The notes below the pieces were generated by a model. The model made no database searches. It had not been told where the DNA came from and was given only the letters and a program-made list of their open reading frames with translations. From assembly GCA_012799535.1 (NCBI GenBank), contig JAAZLB010000214.1, forward strand, positions 1-6,683: 6,683 nucleotides of DNA, in the 5' to 3' direction. Shown here piece by piece: positions 6,462 through 6,683 of this stretch. Every line of letters begins with the position of its first letter. Within the stretch, counting starts at the first letter, position 1. Both the position numbers and the translations under genes were made by a program. This DNA comes from Bacillota bacterium. Its GTDB lineage: Bacteria > Bacillota > Limnochordia > Darwinibacteriales > Darwinibacteriaceae.

Positions 6462-6683
6462 CTATTCAACAGCGGACATATCATCTGTAGGCAAATTTTG
6501 GAGTTGAATTTTCTCGTCGCTGGTTAAAATCTTATCAACTTCCAGAAGGATCAGCAAACGATCATCGAGTTGCCCTACACCAGCTAGATAGTCTGCGCGT
6601 AAGCCTGCAATACTGCTTGGCGGTGGCTCAATGGCGCTTTCTGGCAAACGGACAGTTTCTGTCACCGCATCAACTACAAAACC
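6462..6683 (-). CDS. cheW: CheW, chemotaxis coupling protein (5' end outside window)
   Basis: CheW is the cytoplasmic adaptor that joins chemoreceptors to the P5 domain of CheA in signalling arrays. Only the C-terminal 73 residues are present; the frame is open to the window edge. They begin GFVVDAVTETVRLPESAIEP, the conserved segment of the second SH3-like half of CheW. IAGLRADYLAGVGQLDDRLL and ILLEVDKIL follow, matching the family almost word for word, with the usual short variable tail before a TAG stop. The P5 domain of CheA shares this fold, but the C-terminal position right after the fold and the lack of a kinase domain pattern fit CheW; a CheV (CheW plus receiver) is excluded because no receiver domain follows. 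It lies 125 nt upstream of the fliM start, the longest gap in the cluster, so it may be transcribed from its own promoter with read-through into fliM. Confidence 0.93.
   Translation of the reverse strand, partial: GFVVDAVTETVRLPESAIEPPPSSIAGLRADYLAGVGQLDDRLLILLEVDKILTSDEKIQLQNLPTDDMSAVE

Overview
The window is a block of chemotaxis and flagellar-switch genes, all on the minus strand and so read from high to low coordinates. The order is cheW (3' end only), fliM, fliY, cheA, cheY, cheC, cheD, cheB (5' part only). Every gene is identified from diagnostic motifs. No mobile element, RNA gene, CRISPR array or foreign-looking segment is visible. I see no undescribed system; the least expected signals are regulatory and lie in the gap between cheW and fliM.

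Organism: FliY (a CheC-like domain fused to a FliN domain), CheC and CheD together, strong AAGGAGG-type ribosome binding sites, a TTG start and moderate GC content point to a Gram-positive Bacillota with Bacillus-type chemotaxis, probably a motile member of the Clostridia. I cannot name a genus from sequence alone.

Layout: positions 6462-6683 hold the C-terminal 73 residues of CheW. Positions 6337-6461 are the only sizeable non-coding stretch. It carries a good match to a sigma-28 (SigD/FliA) flagellar promoter (6403-6429), a perfect 13-bp inverted repeat (6363-6403) that overlaps the predicted transcription start, and a strong Shine-Dalgarno sequence for fliM. From fliM onward the genes are tightly packed: fliM/fliY overlap by 8 nt, then gaps of 45, 15 and 11 nt, a 1-nt cheC/cheD overlap and a gap of 8 nt before cheB. 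Several ribosome binding sites lie inside or over the end of the preceding gene, which suggests one polycistronic, translationally coupled unit.

How the genes work together (family knowledge): CheW links chemoreceptors to the kinase CheA, which phosphorylates CheY and CheB. CheY-P acts on the switch (FliM and FliY). FliY and CheC remove the phosphate from CheY. CheD deamidates receptors and binds CheC, and CheB demethylates receptors. The window therefore encodes signal production, the motor receiver, signal removal and much of adaptation. cheR, receptors and fliG are not in it.
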